NCBI RefSeq assembly: GCF_003591515.1
Contig: NZ_QZCG01000019.1
Coordinates: 1 to 64,000 of the forward strand
DNA: 64,000 bases
DNA from: Paracoccus onubensis
GTDB lineage: Bacteria > Pseudomonadota > Alphaproteobacteria > Rhodobacterales > Rhodobacteraceae
Direction of reading: 5' to 3'
A program made the translations under genes and the position numbers. A model generated the notes under the pieces. It worked only from the letters and a program-made list of their open reading frames with translations, had not been told where the DNA came from and did no database searches. Shown here one piece after another: positions 27,736-36,692 of this stretch; position 1 is the first letter of the stretch, and each line of letters begins with the position of its first letter.

Positions 27736-28743
27736 TCAGTCATCCTTGGGCGGAATCAGGGTCAGTTCCCCTTCCGCCGCAAGCCTTCGGATCAGGACCA
27801 CGACCTCATTGGTGGCCGCCTCGGCATCCTGTGGCGTCACGTTGCCCAGTGACGCGATCTCGTCGCGCAAATTCTCGGACATGCGCTGCGACAGGTTCGA
27901 CAGGATGAATTCCGCTGCGGCAGCTTCTTCCCCCGAGTTCTGCGACAATGCGCGAAGCAGAACCTGCTGATTCATGTCCCGCACGATCCGGGGAACGTCC
28001 CTGGGCTCTACCCGCTTTGGAATATGCGCAAAGACAAAGATCGCCCGCCGGACATCCAGCGCAAATTCCCTGTCCTGCTCATCCAGCATCTCAAGCACAT
28101 TGGCGCGCAGATCCGCATTGGCGAAATTCAGCATGTCACCCATGCGGTCGCAGGCTTTGATTTCGATGGCGGGACGCGGCAGGGCATCCGCCGCCTGCGC
28201 CAGAACCAGCCCGACCCTGCGCAACGCCTGCGGGCTGATATCGCGTGTCATCGCCATGGCCTGCGCGACCTGCCGCGCCCGTTCCGGGTCCATTGCCGTA
28301 TAGGTTCTGGCCGCCTGTTCGACCGGAAGCTTGGACAGCATCACGGCAATCAGCTCGACCGCCTCACCATCCGCCAGGGACTGGATATCGTCCTGAGAAA
28401 GCTCATGTATTCGTGGCCACGGATCACCATTCCCGGTCATCATCACCAGCCGGCGCAGCCGGTCGGAACTGTCTTTCGACAGACGGTCGGACATGATTTC
28501 CAACGTGCCGTCCAGATCGCCGGGAAAGGTCACGCCGACAGATTCGAGATGGTCGCAGAATTCCGAAATCACGTCGTCACGGGTCTGACGGTCGATCAGG
28601 TCCATCCTTGCCATTTCCTCGAACAGCAGGGCCTGTCTTTCGCCATTCAGGTTATCCAGCGTGACCTCATCGTCATCGTCCAGCAATAGCCGGACGATGA
28701 TAGCTGCCTTCTGCCGTGGACTAAGCCCGGTCTGCACCGCCAT
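27736..28743 (-). CDS. fliG: FliG-like flagellar motor switch protein (orphan)
   Basis: This 335-residue protein matches FliG across N, middle and C domains. It starts with LSPRQKAAIIVRLLL. The middle region resembles the EHPQ-containing segment, though that motif is degraded (HELSQDDIQS). The C-terminal torque helix region ILSNLSQRMSENLRDEIASL is conserved. FliG couples the stator to the rotor C-ring. No other flagellar gene lies in the window, so it is either a relic, a repurposed switch protein, or part of a flagellar system encoded elsewhere. Confidence 0.82.
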   Translation of the reverse strand: MAVQTGLSPRQKAAIIVRLLLDDDDEVTLDNLNGERQALLFEEMARMDLIDRQTRDDVISEFCDHLESVGVTFPGDLDGTLEIMSDRLSKDSSDRLRRLVMMTGNGDPWPRIHELSQDDIQSLADGEAVELIAVMLSKLPVEQAARTYTAMDPERARQVAQAMAMTRDISPQALRRVGLVLAQAADALPRPAIEIKACDRMGDMLNFANADLRANVLEMLDEQDREFALDVRRAIFVFAHIPKRVEPRDVPRIVRDMNQQVLLRALSQNSGEEAAAAEFILSNLSQRMSENLRDEIASLGNVTPQDAEAATNEVVVLIRRLAAEGELTLIPPKDD

Positions 28744-28827
28744 TCCATGCCCTTTTCAGCCGTTATTCCCTTGCAGGCGGCCATTCTGGCACGGAATTCC
28801 TAACACGGATTTACCGCGCAGAATATG

Positions 28828-30141
28828 TCAGGCGGGATTCTCGCCGAAAACACGCGCGAAAATCGTATCGACATGTTTGGTGTGATAGCCAAGATCGAAT
28901 TTCTCCTCGATCTCATCGCGGGACAATGCCGCCGTAACCTCGGAATCGGCAAGAAGCTCTTCCTTGAAATCCTTGCCCTGCTCCCAGACCTTCATGGCAT
29001 TACGCTGCACCAGCCGATAGGCGTCTTCGCGCGAGACGCCCGCCTGGGTCAACGCCAGCAGCACCCGCTGACTCATGACCAGCCCTTTGAACTTGTTCAT
29101 ATTGTCCAGCATGTTCTGCGGATAGACGACCAGCTTGTCGATCACGCCTGCAAGCCGGTTCAGGGCAAAATCAAGCGTGATCGTCGCATCGGGCGCAATC
29201 CCGCGCTCGACCGAGGAATGGCTGATGTCGCGTTCATGCCACAGGGCGACATTCTCCATCGCCGGAACGACAGTCATGCGGACCAGCCGCGCCAGTCCCG
29301 TCAGATTCTCGGTCAGCACCGGATTGCGCTTATGCGGCATCGCCGAACTGCCCTTCTGACCGGGGCTGAAAAATTCCTCGGCCTCCAGCACTTCGGTCCG
29401 CTGCATGTGGCGGATCTCGATAGCGATATTTTCCATCGACGAAGCAATGACACCCAGCGTCGCGAAGAACATCGCGTGACGGTCGCGCGGAATGACCTGT
29501 GTGCTGATCGGCTCGGGGTGCAGGCCCAGTTTCCTGCAGACATGCTCTTCCACGAACGGATCGATATTCGCGAAAGTGCCTACCGCGCCCGAGATCGCAC
29601 CGGTGGCGATTTCCTCGCGCGCCCGCTCCAGCCGGGCCTTGCCCCGCGCCATCTCGGCATGGAACCGCGCGAAGGTCAGGCCCATCGTCGTCGGTTCGGC
29701 ATGGATGCCGTGGCTGCGGCCTATGCGCAGGGTGTCCTTGTGTTCATATGCGCGTTTCTTCAGTGCCGCCAGAAGCTTGTCCATATCGGCAAGCAGAATA
29801 TCGGCGGCGCGGACAAGCTGGACATTCAGCGTCGTGTCCAGAACATCCGAAGATGTCATCCCCTGATGCACGAAGCGCGCGTCGTCGGAACCGATATGCT
29901 CGGCCAGATGGGTGAGAAACGCGATCACGTCATGTTTCGTGACCGCCTCGATCTCGTCGATACGGGCCACGTCAAACTCGACATCCTTCGCGCGCCAGAC
30001 GGCGGCGGCATTTTCTTTCGGGATCACCCCAAGTTCTGCCTGCGCATCGCAGGCATGCGCCTCGATCTCGTACCAGATGCGGAATTTCGTCTCGGGGGAC
30101 CAGATTTCGGTCATTTCCGGGCGGGCGTAACGAGGGATCAT
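28828..30141 (-). CDS. purB: Adenylosuccinate lyase
   Basis: This 437-residue fumarase/aspartase-superfamily enzyme acts twice in purine synthesis, splitting fumarate from SAICAR and from adenylosuccinate. The signature GSSAMPHKRNP (about 267-277) carries the catalytic serine loop, and HQGMTSSDVLDT near 88 is a substrate-binding motif. Length is normal. It is the first gene of a minus-strand series purB, fliG, small membrane protein, gap, and divergent from the SMR exporter. Confidence 0.96.
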   Translation of the reverse strand: MIPRYARPEMTEIWSPETKFRIWYEIEAHACDAQAELGVIPKENAAAVWRAKDVEFDVARIDEIEAVTKHDVIAFLTHLAEHIGSDDARFVHQGMTSSDVLDTTLNVQLVRAADILLADMDKLLAALKKRAYEHKDTLRIGRSHGIHAEPTTMGLTFARFHAEMARGKARLERAREEIATGAISGAVGTFANIDPFVEEHVCRKLGLHPEPISTQVIPRDRHAMFFATLGVIASSMENIAIEIRHMQRTEVLEAEEFFSPGQKGSSAMPHKRNPVLTENLTGLARLVRMTVVPAMENVALWHERDISHSSVERGIAPDATITLDFALNRLAGVIDKLVVYPQNMLDNMNKFKGLVMSQRVLLALTQAGVSREDAYRLVQRNAMKVWEQGKDFKEELLADSEVTAALSRDEIEEKFDLGYHTKHVDTIFARVFGENPA

Positions 30142-30280
30142 CGGCAGGCTCCTTGTCAGTCAAGGGCGGCATAGCGCCCCGCTGCCGCTGGGGCAAGCCG
30201 CAAACCCGTCACCGGTTGACCTCTGCCCGCCTCTCGGTCAATTTGCAGCGCCTGCAATCTTCATGCCCAGAGGTGACGTC

Positions 30281-30619
30281 GTGCTGCTTCTTCCCTATAT
30301 CGCGCTGCTGGTGGCGATTGTCCTCGAGGTTGTGGGTACGTCGCTGTTACAGCTTTCGGCGCAATTCACCCGCCCCTTGCCGACCATCGGCATGGCGATC
30401 TGCTATCTGCTCAGCTTCTATCTGCTGTCGGTCAGCCTGAAGGTCCTGCCGCTTGGCATCGCCTACGCGGTGTGGAGCGGGGTCGGCATCGTGCTGGTTG
30501 CCATGATCGGACTGGTTGTCTTCGGGCAGCGCCTGGATCTTCCGGCGGTGATCGGGCTGGGGCTGATCGTGCTAGGCGTGCTGGTGGTGAATCTGTTTTC
30601 GAAGACCGTGGGGCATTAA
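30281..30619 (+). CDS. SMR-family (EmrE-like) small multidrug exporter
   Basis: This 112-residue protein has four membrane helices. Glu (in AIVLEVVGTSLLQ) in helix 1 is the proton- and drug-binding residue of EmrE-like proteins, and AYAVWSGVGIVLVAMIG matches the family loop and helix 3. The GTG at 30281 was preferred because AGAGGTGA lies immediately upstream; an ATG at 30263 would give 118 residues. The substrate (cationic drugs, guanidinium or polyamines) cannot be told. It is divergent from purB. Confidence 0.88.
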   Translation: MLLLPYIALLVAIVLEVVGTSLLQLSAQFTRPLPTIGMAICYLLSFYLLSVSLKVLPLGIAYAVWSGVGIVLVAMIGLVVFGQRLDLPAVIGLGLIVLGVLVVNLFSKTVGH

Positions 30620-30777
30620 GCAGAGACGGAGCGCAGTCTGAATTCGCCGCTGTCTCCCCGCCCGGAATCAAGGGCCAGCGGCCCGCCGTGCCGCGCCCGA
30701 CCGCCCCGTCGTGCTTTGCACGCATTCGCGTGACGGGCTGGCGCTTCCCGGTTCCGTTTGGCAATCGCAGGACCTTA

Positions 30778-31566
30778 TCAATCCCTGTTGCGGATCACCT
30801 TGGCGAAGGCGGCGAAAACCTGCGGATTGGCGGCAATCTGACGGCCCGATTCCAGCGGGTCGTCACCGTCGCGGATCCCCTCGACAAAGCCGCCCGCCTC
30901 GCGAACCAGAAGTATGCCCGCGGCTACATCCCACGGATTGTTGGACCGCTCCCAATAGCCATCATGGCGACCGGCGGAGACATAGGCCAGATCCAGCGCA
31001 GCCGCGCCCAGATTGCGCACACCGGCGGCCAGCGGCATCAGCCGGGCCAGATCCTGCAACGACGCTGGCAGCGGGCCACGCCCCGCAAAGGGAATACCGG
31101 TCGCGAACACGCTTTCCGCCAGCTTCGAGCGTCCGGAAACCCGCAGCCGCTGATCGTTCATATAGGCGCCGCTGCCCTTCTCGGCCACGAACATCTCGTC
31201 CTTGGCGGCATCGAAGATCACCGCCGCGACGATCTCGCGCTTATGCTCGAGCGCGATGCTGACGGCCCAATGCGGCAGGCCGTGCAGGAAATTCGTGGTT
31301 CCGTCCAGCGGATCCACGATCCAGCGGCGGGTCGGGTCCTCGCCCGGTTCCTCGCCGGTTTCCTCGCCAAGCCAGCCGTAATTCGGCCGCGCGTTGCGCA
31401 GTTCTTCCTTGATGATCCGCTCGGCCTCGCGGTCGGCACGGCTGACGAAATCGCCTGCCCCCTTGACGCTGACCTGAAGGTTCTCGACCTCGCGGAAGTC
31501 CTTGACGAGACTGCGCCCGGCCTTGCGGGCGGCCTTGATCATGATGTTGAGATTGGCGCTTGCCAT
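30778..31566 (-). CDS. suhB: Inositol monophosphatase family protein (SuhB-like)
   Basis: This 262-residue Mg-dependent phosphatase has metal-binding motifs GEETGEE (about 67-73) and WIVDPLDGTTNFLHGLP (about 81-97), and a third site NNPWDVAAG near 212. It dephosphorylates inositol monophosphate or related sugars; SuhB-type members also act in rRNA processing. The second of two adjacent ATGs was chosen by SD spacing. It lies 57 bases upstream of metR's end with no obvious operon link. Confidence 0.9.
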   Translation of the reverse strand: MASANLNIMIKAARKAGRSLVKDFREVENLQVSVKGAGDFVSRADREAERIIKEELRNARPNYGWLGEETGEEPGEDPTRRWIVDPLDGTTNFLHGLPHWAVSIALEHKREIVAAVIFDAAKDEMFVAEKGSGAYMNDQRLRVSGRSKLAESVFATGIPFAGRGPLPASLQDLARLMPLAAGVRNLGAAALDLAYVSAGRHDGYWERSNNPWDVAAGILLVREAGGFVEGIRDGDDPLESGRQIAANPQVFAAFAKVIRNRD

Positions 31567-31623
31567 CATTCGCTCCTATCGGGTTGCGCGCGTCATATGC
31601 GCAACCGCCGGAAATGCCAAGGA

Positions 31624-32538
31624 TCACTGGGCAGGTTCGCGCAGCATTCGCAAGGGTTCGGTGCGCGCAAGCCGCAATACATGAGACATGTAGGGATAGA
31701 TCATGTCCGCCTCGCGCACAGCGGCGTAAAGCTTGCGCCTGATCCCCTGCTGTCCAAGCGGAAGCAGGGCCAGTTCAGGATTGGCGGCGTGACGGCGCAG
31801 CACCCAGTCGGGCATGACCGCCACGCCGCGCCCCGAAGCGACCAGCATCAGCGAAACATCCGTCAATTCGACGGTACGCTGCTGCGCCGGAGAGATGCCG
31901 GCAGGAGTCAGGAAATCGCTGAACACATCAAGCCGCGCCCGGTCCATCGGATAGGTCAGCAATATCTCGGACGCTAGATCCTGCGGCTCGGCATAGCCCT
32001 TGGCAGCAAGGGGATGCGCGGCGGGCACGACCAGCGTGGGCGAGTAATCGAACAGGTAGTGAAAGACGACGCCCGGCAGTTCTTCCGGATCAGAGGATAT
32101 CACCAGATCAACCTCTTCCCGTGTCAAAGCGGGCAAGGCCGTAAAGGCCAGACGCTGACGGATATCCAGATCGATATCGGGCCAGGCACGGCGGAACTGA
32201 TCCATGACCGGCAACAGCCAGTCGAAACAGGCATGACATTCCATGGCGATATGCAACCGCCCGACCCGCCCCATCTCGACGCCCTTGAATTCCGCCTCGG
32301 CGGCAGAGATCAGCGGCAGCACCTGCTCGGCTACCCGCAGCAGGCGCATTCCTGCGGCGGACAGGCGCATGGGCTTGGCCCGCCGCACGAAAAGTTCGAC
32401 CCCGGCCTGATCCTCCAGCGCCTTGATCTGGTGCGAAAGCGCGGATTGTGTCATATTCAGGCTGTCTGCCGCACGGGCCAGCCCGCCTTGTTCATGAACG
32501 GCACGAACGGTCCGCAGATGGCGCAGTTCCAGATGCAT
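31624..32538 (-). CDS. metR: MetR-like LysR-family regulator of methionine synthesis
   Basis: This 304-residue LysR-type protein has an N-terminal helix-turn-helix (about 18-40, with AADSLNMTQSALSHQIKALE). Its effector domain contains the MetR-like segment AMECHACFDWLLP. MetR uses homocysteine as co-inducer. It is divergent from metF, a classical MetR target, which supports the name. ATG 32538 matches the usual MetR start; an upstream ATG at 32553 is possible, and neither has a strong SD. Confidence 0.88.
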   Translation of the reverse strand: MHLELRHLRTVRAVHEQGGLARAADSLNMTQSALSHQIKALEDQAGVELFVRRAKPMRLSAAGMRLLRVAEQVLPLISAAEAEFKGVEMGRVGRLHIAMECHACFDWLLPVMDQFRRAWPDIDLDIRQRLAFTALPALTREEVDLVISSDPEELPGVVFHYLFDYSPTLVVPAAHPLAAKGYAEPQDLASEILLTYPMDRARLDVFSDFLTPAGISPAQQRTVELTDVSLMLVASGRGVAVMPDWVLRRHAANPELALLPLGQQGIRRKLYAAVREADMIYPYMSHVLRLARTEPLRMLREPAQ

Positions 32539-32554
32539 ATGAGCAGCTTTCATT

Positions 32555-32600
32555 ACAATCTTGAAGATTATGAATTTGTCTCACGCTGCGCTTCATGACA
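32555..32600. promoter_or_regulatory. metR/metF intergenic dyad, candidate MetR site
   Basis: AATCTTGAAGATT (about 32558-32570) is a near-perfect dyad in the 88-base divergent region, followed by a second TGAA (32571-32574). LysR proteins bind T-N11-A dyads, and MetR prefers TGAA-N5-TTCA. The match is partial. Confidence 0.4.
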
Positions 32601-32626
32601 CAAGACCGGCAATGAAAGGAATCGAT

Positions 32627-33502
32627 ATGGCCCTCAGAACGCCGCATGTCAGCTTTGAGTTTTTCCCGCCCAAGACGCTGGATGCGTCTTTCCGGCTGTG
32701 GGAAACCGCGCGTGGCCTGGCCCCTTTCGCACCGGATTTCGTTTCCGTCACTTATGGCGCGGGCGGCACCACCCGCAAGCTGACGCATGAGGCGGTGACG
32801 ACCATCAAACGCCATTACGGACTGGAAGTCGCCGCGCATCTGACCTGTGTCGAGGCGACCCGCGACGAAACGATGAAGATCGTCCAGGAATATGCGGATG
32901 CCGGTATCCGCGAGATCGTGGCCCTGCGCGGCGATGCGCCCAAGGGGCAGGAACGGTTCACGCCGCATCTCGACGGTTTCGCCAACTCGGTCGAGCTGAT
33001 CGAGGCGATTGCCGCGCGTGGCGACATGACGATCCGCGTCGGCGCCTATCCCGAGCCTCATCCCGACGGCAGCGGCACCGATTCGGATGTCGCGTGGCTG
33101 AAGCGCAAGATTGATGCCGGGGCAAGCAGCGCGATGACGCAGTTCTTCATCGAGCCCGAGACCTTTTTCCGCTTCCGCGACAAATGCGCGGCGGCGGGAA
33201 TCGATGCGCCCATCATCCCCGGCGTTCTGCCGATCCAAAGCTGGAAAGGCGCAAGACGCTTTGCCGAAGCGACCGGCACCAGCGTGCCGCAATGGATCGA
33301 TGACGCTTTCGACAAGACCGATGGCGATCCCGCGGCCGAGCGCGAACTGGCCACCCGCCTTTGCGTCGAACTTTGCGAAAAGCTGATCGACGGCGGCGTG
33401 GAGCGCCTGCATTTCTATACGCTGAACCGCCCGGAACTGACCCGCGACGTCTGCCTTGCCCTTGGCGTCAAGCCGACCCGCGCATTGGAAAACGTTGCCT
33501 GA
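32627..33502 (+). CDS. metF: Methylenetetrahydrofolate reductase
   Basis: This 291-residue flavoenzyme reduces 5,10-methylene-THF to 5-methyl-THF for methionine synthesis. Family motifs are HVSFEFFPPKT at the start (catalytic Glu), DFVSVTYGAGGTTR, LRGDAPKG and MTQFFIEPETFFRF. AAAGGA seven bases before the ATG supports this start over earlier in-frame ATGs, which lie in the divergent promoter. Length equals the usual bacterial form. Confidence 0.96.
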   Translation: MALRTPHVSFEFFPPKTLDASFRLWETARGLAPFAPDFVSVTYGAGGTTRKLTHEAVTTIKRHYGLEVAAHLTCVEATRDETMKIVQEYADAGIREIVALRGDAPKGQERFTPHLDGFANSVELIEAIAARGDMTIRVGAYPEPHPDGSGTDSDVAWLKRKIDAGASSAMTQFFIEPETFFRFRDKCAAAGIDAPIIPGVLPIQSWKGARRFAEATGTSVPQWIDDAFDKTDGDPAAERELATRLCVELCEKLIDGGVERLHFYTLNRPELTRDVCLALGVKPTRALENVA

Positions 33503-33819
33503 ACCATCCGCCATGCCGGATCGCTGTGACTGGAACCCGTCGCGATACGAGCCGGCGGGACGATCCTGCCCGCCCTTTACCCTGTCCGCCGATTTTCACC
33601 CATGCTCCGTCGTAACAGCGTGTGGCGCCCGTGTGCAGTTTGCCATTCGTCGTCTCCTGATCGGACAGGCCGGGACGGGTATCGGCACATCAACTGGTTC
33701 CTCCTTGTCGATATCTTCGGCAAAACCCATCCGATGCGGAATTTTGCAGCCCGTCACGATATGTTATTGGCCGGATCGGCCGGCGCAATCCGCGCCGATT
33801 CCCCCGGAAAGGCCCGCGA
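33503..33819. other. 317-base gap, no gene supported
   Basis: The region between metF and the kinase gene has an open frame of 73 codons (33602-33823) that overlaps the next start by four bases, but its composition is unlike the neighbours and no family is visible. I saw no terminator or clear promoter. Confidence 0.5.
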
Positions 33820-34452
33820 ATGACATGCGACACGACGATTGATGCCCTGCTGGACCGGCTGACGGAACTGGCCGGTCAGACGCGGCGGAGTTTCGTCGCC
33901 TTGGCGGGCGCTCCGGGCGCGGGCAAAAGCCATGTGGCCGAGCAGCTGGCAGCCGGGCTTGCGAGCCGTGCGCCCGGCCAGGCGGCGATTCTGCCGATGG
34001 ATGGCTATCACCTGGACGATGGGCTGCTGGAACAGCGTGGCGACAGGCTGCGCAAGGGTGCGCCGCATACATTCGATCTGGATGGTTTCGCCGCCATGCT
34101 GGAACGGCTGGCCGCCGATGACGGCCGCCCGGTTCTGGTCCCCGTTTTCGACCGCTCGATCGAGATCGCCCGCGCCGCCGCCCGTGAAATTCCGGCATCC
34201 GCACGGCTGATCATCGCCGAAGGGAACTATCTGCTGCTGGACCGGCCGGGCTGGTCAGAGCTTGCCCGGCGGTTTGACCTGACGGTGTTCATCGACGTTC
34301 CCGAAGAGATCCTGCGCAAACGCCTTGCCGCAAGATGGGCCGGGACAGAGGCCACAGAAGCGATGCAAAAGCTGGAGGGCAATGATCTGCCGAACATGCG
34401 CCTTGTCGCAAGACATAGCCGGCCTGCCGATCTGCGTCTTCCCAATGGCTGA
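33820..34452 (+). CDS. Uridine-kinase-like P-loop nucleoside/sugar kinase
   Basis: This 210-residue kinase of the phosphoribulokinase/uridine kinase/PanK superfamily has a P-loop AGAPGAGKSH (29-38). MDGYHLDDGLLE near 62 is the substrate/acid motif, VFDRSIEIA a further core strand, and IIAEGNYLLLD a Walker-B-like strand. Bacterial proteins of this type include fructose kinase FrcK and YggC-like proteins. The exact substrate is unknown. It is preceded by GGAAAGG and has no evident operon partner. Confidence 0.82.
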   Translation: MTCDTTIDALLDRLTELAGQTRRSFVALAGAPGAGKSHVAEQLAAGLASRAPGQAAILPMDGYHLDDGLLEQRGDRLRKGAPHTFDLDGFAAMLERLAADDGRPVLVPVFDRSIEIARAAAREIPASARLIIAEGNYLLLDRPGWSELARRFDLTVFIDVPEEILRKRLAARWAGTEATEAMQKLEGNDLPNMRLVARHSRPADLRLPNG

Positions 34453-34483
34453 AACAGCGAAAAACACCTGTGACGGCAAGGCA

Positions 34484-34513
34484 TTGCCATGTTTATACAG
34501 GGCCGTTTACAAT
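34484..34513 (+). promoter_or_regulatory. Candidate promoter of cfa
   Basis: TTGCCA (34484-34489) and TACAAT (34508-34513) are separated by 18 bases. Transcription from here would give a leader of roughly 175 bases before the cfa ATG. Confidence 0.45.
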
Positions 34514-34519
34514 TAATTT

Positions 34520-34697
34520 CAGATAGTGCAACAATTGGATGAACCGGACTCGATAGATCGAGTGGCTCATCCGGGAGCCTATCCCCCGGCCATCCGAGCA
34601 GGTTCCTGTTGCCGTGGGTTACGATGGTCCTGTTGGTTAACAGAATTTGCGGCGGCAGATTCGAACCGGTGCTCATATCCAATGTGAACACAATGCC
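34520..34697 (+). ncRNA. Structured 5' leader of cfa
   Basis: A strong hairpin pairs GGATGA (34537-34542) with TCATCC (34567-34572), enclosing CC/GG and ACTCGA/TCGAGT with a TAGA loop. A competing hairpin CCGGG/CCCGG (34571-34575, 34585-34589) shares bases with it, so the two are mutually exclusive. A third hairpin, CTGTT-GGTT-AACAG (34630-34643), follows. The ATG lacks a clear SD. It is not recognised as a known riboswitch class. Confidence 0.45.
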
Positions 34698-35990
34698 ATG
34701 ACGAAACGCGACTCTTTTTTCCAGGAACTCATACAAAAGAAGTTCAAGAATCTCGTCAAAGACACGATCCGCACGGGCACTCTGATCATCGAGCTCCCGT
34801 CCGGTGCCCGTTACCAGGGCGGAGACGGTTCGGGTCAACCGGTGATCATGCGGATCAAGAACTGGCGGGCACTGGCGCGAATCGTGTTGTATCCAGATCT
34901 TGCGCTTGGCGAAGCCTATATGGATGGCGATCTGATCCTGATCGAAGGCGACATGTACGACCTTCTCGATCTGATATTCGTCAATCTGACAGTCGAGGAA
35001 CCCCGCGGATTATCCACCTTGACCCGGCGCCTTGTCCGCCTGTTCATCCGCATCACCGATTACAATACACCTCTGCGTTCGCGCCGGAATGTCGCCTATC
35101 ATTACGATCTGGACCGGCGGTTATACGACCTGTTCCTGGACAGCGACCGGCAATATTCCTGCGGTTATTTCGAAACTCCCGACAAGGGCCTGGAAGAGGC
35201 GCAGCTTGCCAAGAAGCGGCATCTTGCGGCGAAGATGAACATGCAGCAGGGCCAGCGGGTGCTTGATATCGGTTCGGGCTGGGGCGGGCTGGCGCTGTAT
35301 CTGGCGCGGATGTTCGATGCCAGGGTGCTGGGCGTCACCCTGTCGGATGAGCAACTGGCGATCTCGACCGATCGCGCCCGCGCCGAGAAACGCGCCGGTC
35401 AGGTGGATTTCAAACTGCGCGATTACCGTGCATTGACCGGCAAGTTCGACCGGATCGTTTCCGTCGGCATGTTCGAACATGTGGGACGCCGAAGCTATGG
35501 CGAGTTCTTTTCCAAGGTCAGCGAATTGCTGGCGGATGACGGGGTGATGCTGCTTCACTATATCGGACGCTCGACCGCGCCCTATGTGACGAATGGCTGG
35601 GTGCGGAAATACATCTTCCCGGGCGGTTATCTGCCTTCGCTTTCGGAAGTGATGCCCGAGATCGAGAAATACGGCCTGATCGTCACCGATCTCGAGGTTC
35701 TGCGCCTGCATTACGCCGAGACCCTGCGGCATTGGCGCAAGCGTTTCATGGCCAATCGCACCCGCGCCATCGAACTTTACGACGAACGCTTCGCCCGCAT
35801 GTGGGAATTCTATCTTGCGGCGGCCGAGACCGCATTCCGTTATCAGGGTCTGGTCATTCATCAGATCCAGCTTGCGAAATCGGTTTCATCCCTGCCGCTG
35901 ACCCGCAATTATATCCATATGCAGGAAGACAGCCTTCGGAAGCAGGATAGCGGCCGCGGCCCGGTCCTGGCGAAAACCGCCGCGAGTTGA
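34698..35990 (+). CDS. cfa: Cyclopropane-fatty-acyl-phospholipid synthase
   Basis: This 430-residue enzyme methylenates cis double bonds of membrane phospholipid acyl chains using AdoMet. The N-terminal lipid-binding domain (about 1-130) includes a DLALGEAYMDGDL motif. The methyltransferase domain has VLDIGSGWGGLAL (SAM site, about 191-203) and FEHVGRRSYGEFF. Length fits the longer alphaproteobacterial form. ATG 34698 begins the conserved protein; an upstream TTG would lie in the leader. Its expression may be leader-controlled. Confidence 0.94.
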   Translation: MTKRDSFFQELIQKKFKNLVKDTIRTGTLIIELPSGARYQGGDGSGQPVIMRIKNWRALARIVLYPDLALGEAYMDGDLILIEGDMYDLLDLIFVNLTVEEPRGLSTLTRRLVRLFIRITDYNTPLRSRRNVAYHYDLDRRLYDLFLDSDRQYSCGYFETPDKGLEEAQLAKKRHLAAKMNMQQGQRVLDIGSGWGGLALYLARMFDARVLGVTLSDEQLAISTDRARAEKRAGQVDFKLRDYRALTGKFDRIVSVGMFEHVGRRSYGEFFSKVSELLADDGVMLLHYIGRSTAPYVTNGWVRKYIFPGGYLPSLSEVMPEIEKYGLIVTDLEVLRLHYAETLRHWRKRFMANRTRAIELYDERFARMWEFYLAAAETAFRYQGLVIHQIQLAKSVSSLPLTRNYIHMQEDSLRKQDSGRGPVLAKTAAS

Positions 35991-36114
35991 GCCGGGAATA
36001 TCCATGCGCAGCCTGGGACGTCACCGCCTGCTCTCGCAAATGTGAGTCAAAGGCGAGGGCGTTCCTTGCCGTTACTGCGTTGCCACCGGCAAATGCCCCG
36101 TCTAACCTGCCGTC

Positions 36115-36624
36115 ATGACATTCAAGCGCAGACATTTTTTAGTTGGTATCCTGTTATCCGGGCTTGTGGCCTGCGGTGACAGCAAATTCAAATCCTATTC
36201 CGGCCCCAGGGTCACCCGGATCGACGTCTATAAAAGCTCGCGCCAGATGTATCTGTTCAGCGGAAACAAGGTTCTGAAGGTCTATCCTTTCGGGCTGGGT
36301 TTCGCGCCGGTCGGGGATAAGGAATTCGAGGGCGACGGCAAGACGCCCGAGGGGCTGTATTACATCAACCGCCGCAATCCGGACAGCCGCTACCACCTTT
36401 CGATCGGAATTTCCTATCCCGATATACAGGATGTTGCAGAGGCTCAGGCCAAGGGTCTGCAAGTCGGCAGCGACATCTTCATTCACGGCCAGGGCCCGGA
36501 AGGCCGGGTGTTGTCGCAGCGCAAACGCGACTGGACCGTGGGTTGCATCGCAGTGACGGATGAGCAGGCCGAGGAAATCTATGCCATGGTCGAAGACGGA
36601 ACCCCGATCCGCATCCTTCCGTAA
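36115..36624 (+). CDS. L,D-transpeptidase (YkuD family) lipoprotein
   Basis: This 169-residue protein begins with a basic signal and lipobox LVACG (Cys20), so it is probably membrane-anchored, unlike the YkuD protein at 3744. The catalytic domain contains a HGQGPEG segment and DWTVGCIAVTDEQ with the nucleophile Cys near 143. It links peptidoglycan peptides, or attaches protein to peptidoglycan. It is transcribed towards tctA, and repeat copy C lies between them. Confidence 0.9.
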   Translation: MTFKRRHFLVGILLSGLVACGDSKFKSYSGPRVTRIDVYKSSRQMYLFSGNKVLKVYPFGLGFAPVGDKEFEGDGKTPEGLYYINRRNPDSRYHLSIGISYPDIQDVAEAQAKGLQVGSDIFIHGQGPEGRVLSQRKRDWTVGCIAVTDEQAEEIYAMVEDGTPIRILP

Positions 36625-36692
36625 AAGGCCGAAACCATCGGATCTCGACGGGCAGATCTTATCCGCTTAATGCCCGTCGCAGCCGCCCGAAT

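Noticed and set aside
33602..33823. 73-codon ORF overlapping the kinase start by four bases
   Set aside because: The amino-acid composition is shadow-like (many Arg, Cys and His without pattern), no SD is seen, and no homologous family is recognisable.
34660..34676. TTCGAACC near a cloverleaf-like region upstream of cfa
   Set aside because: The base before TTC is A rather than the G expected at tRNA position 53, and no acceptor stem or anticodon arm can be fitted, so this is not a tRNA.
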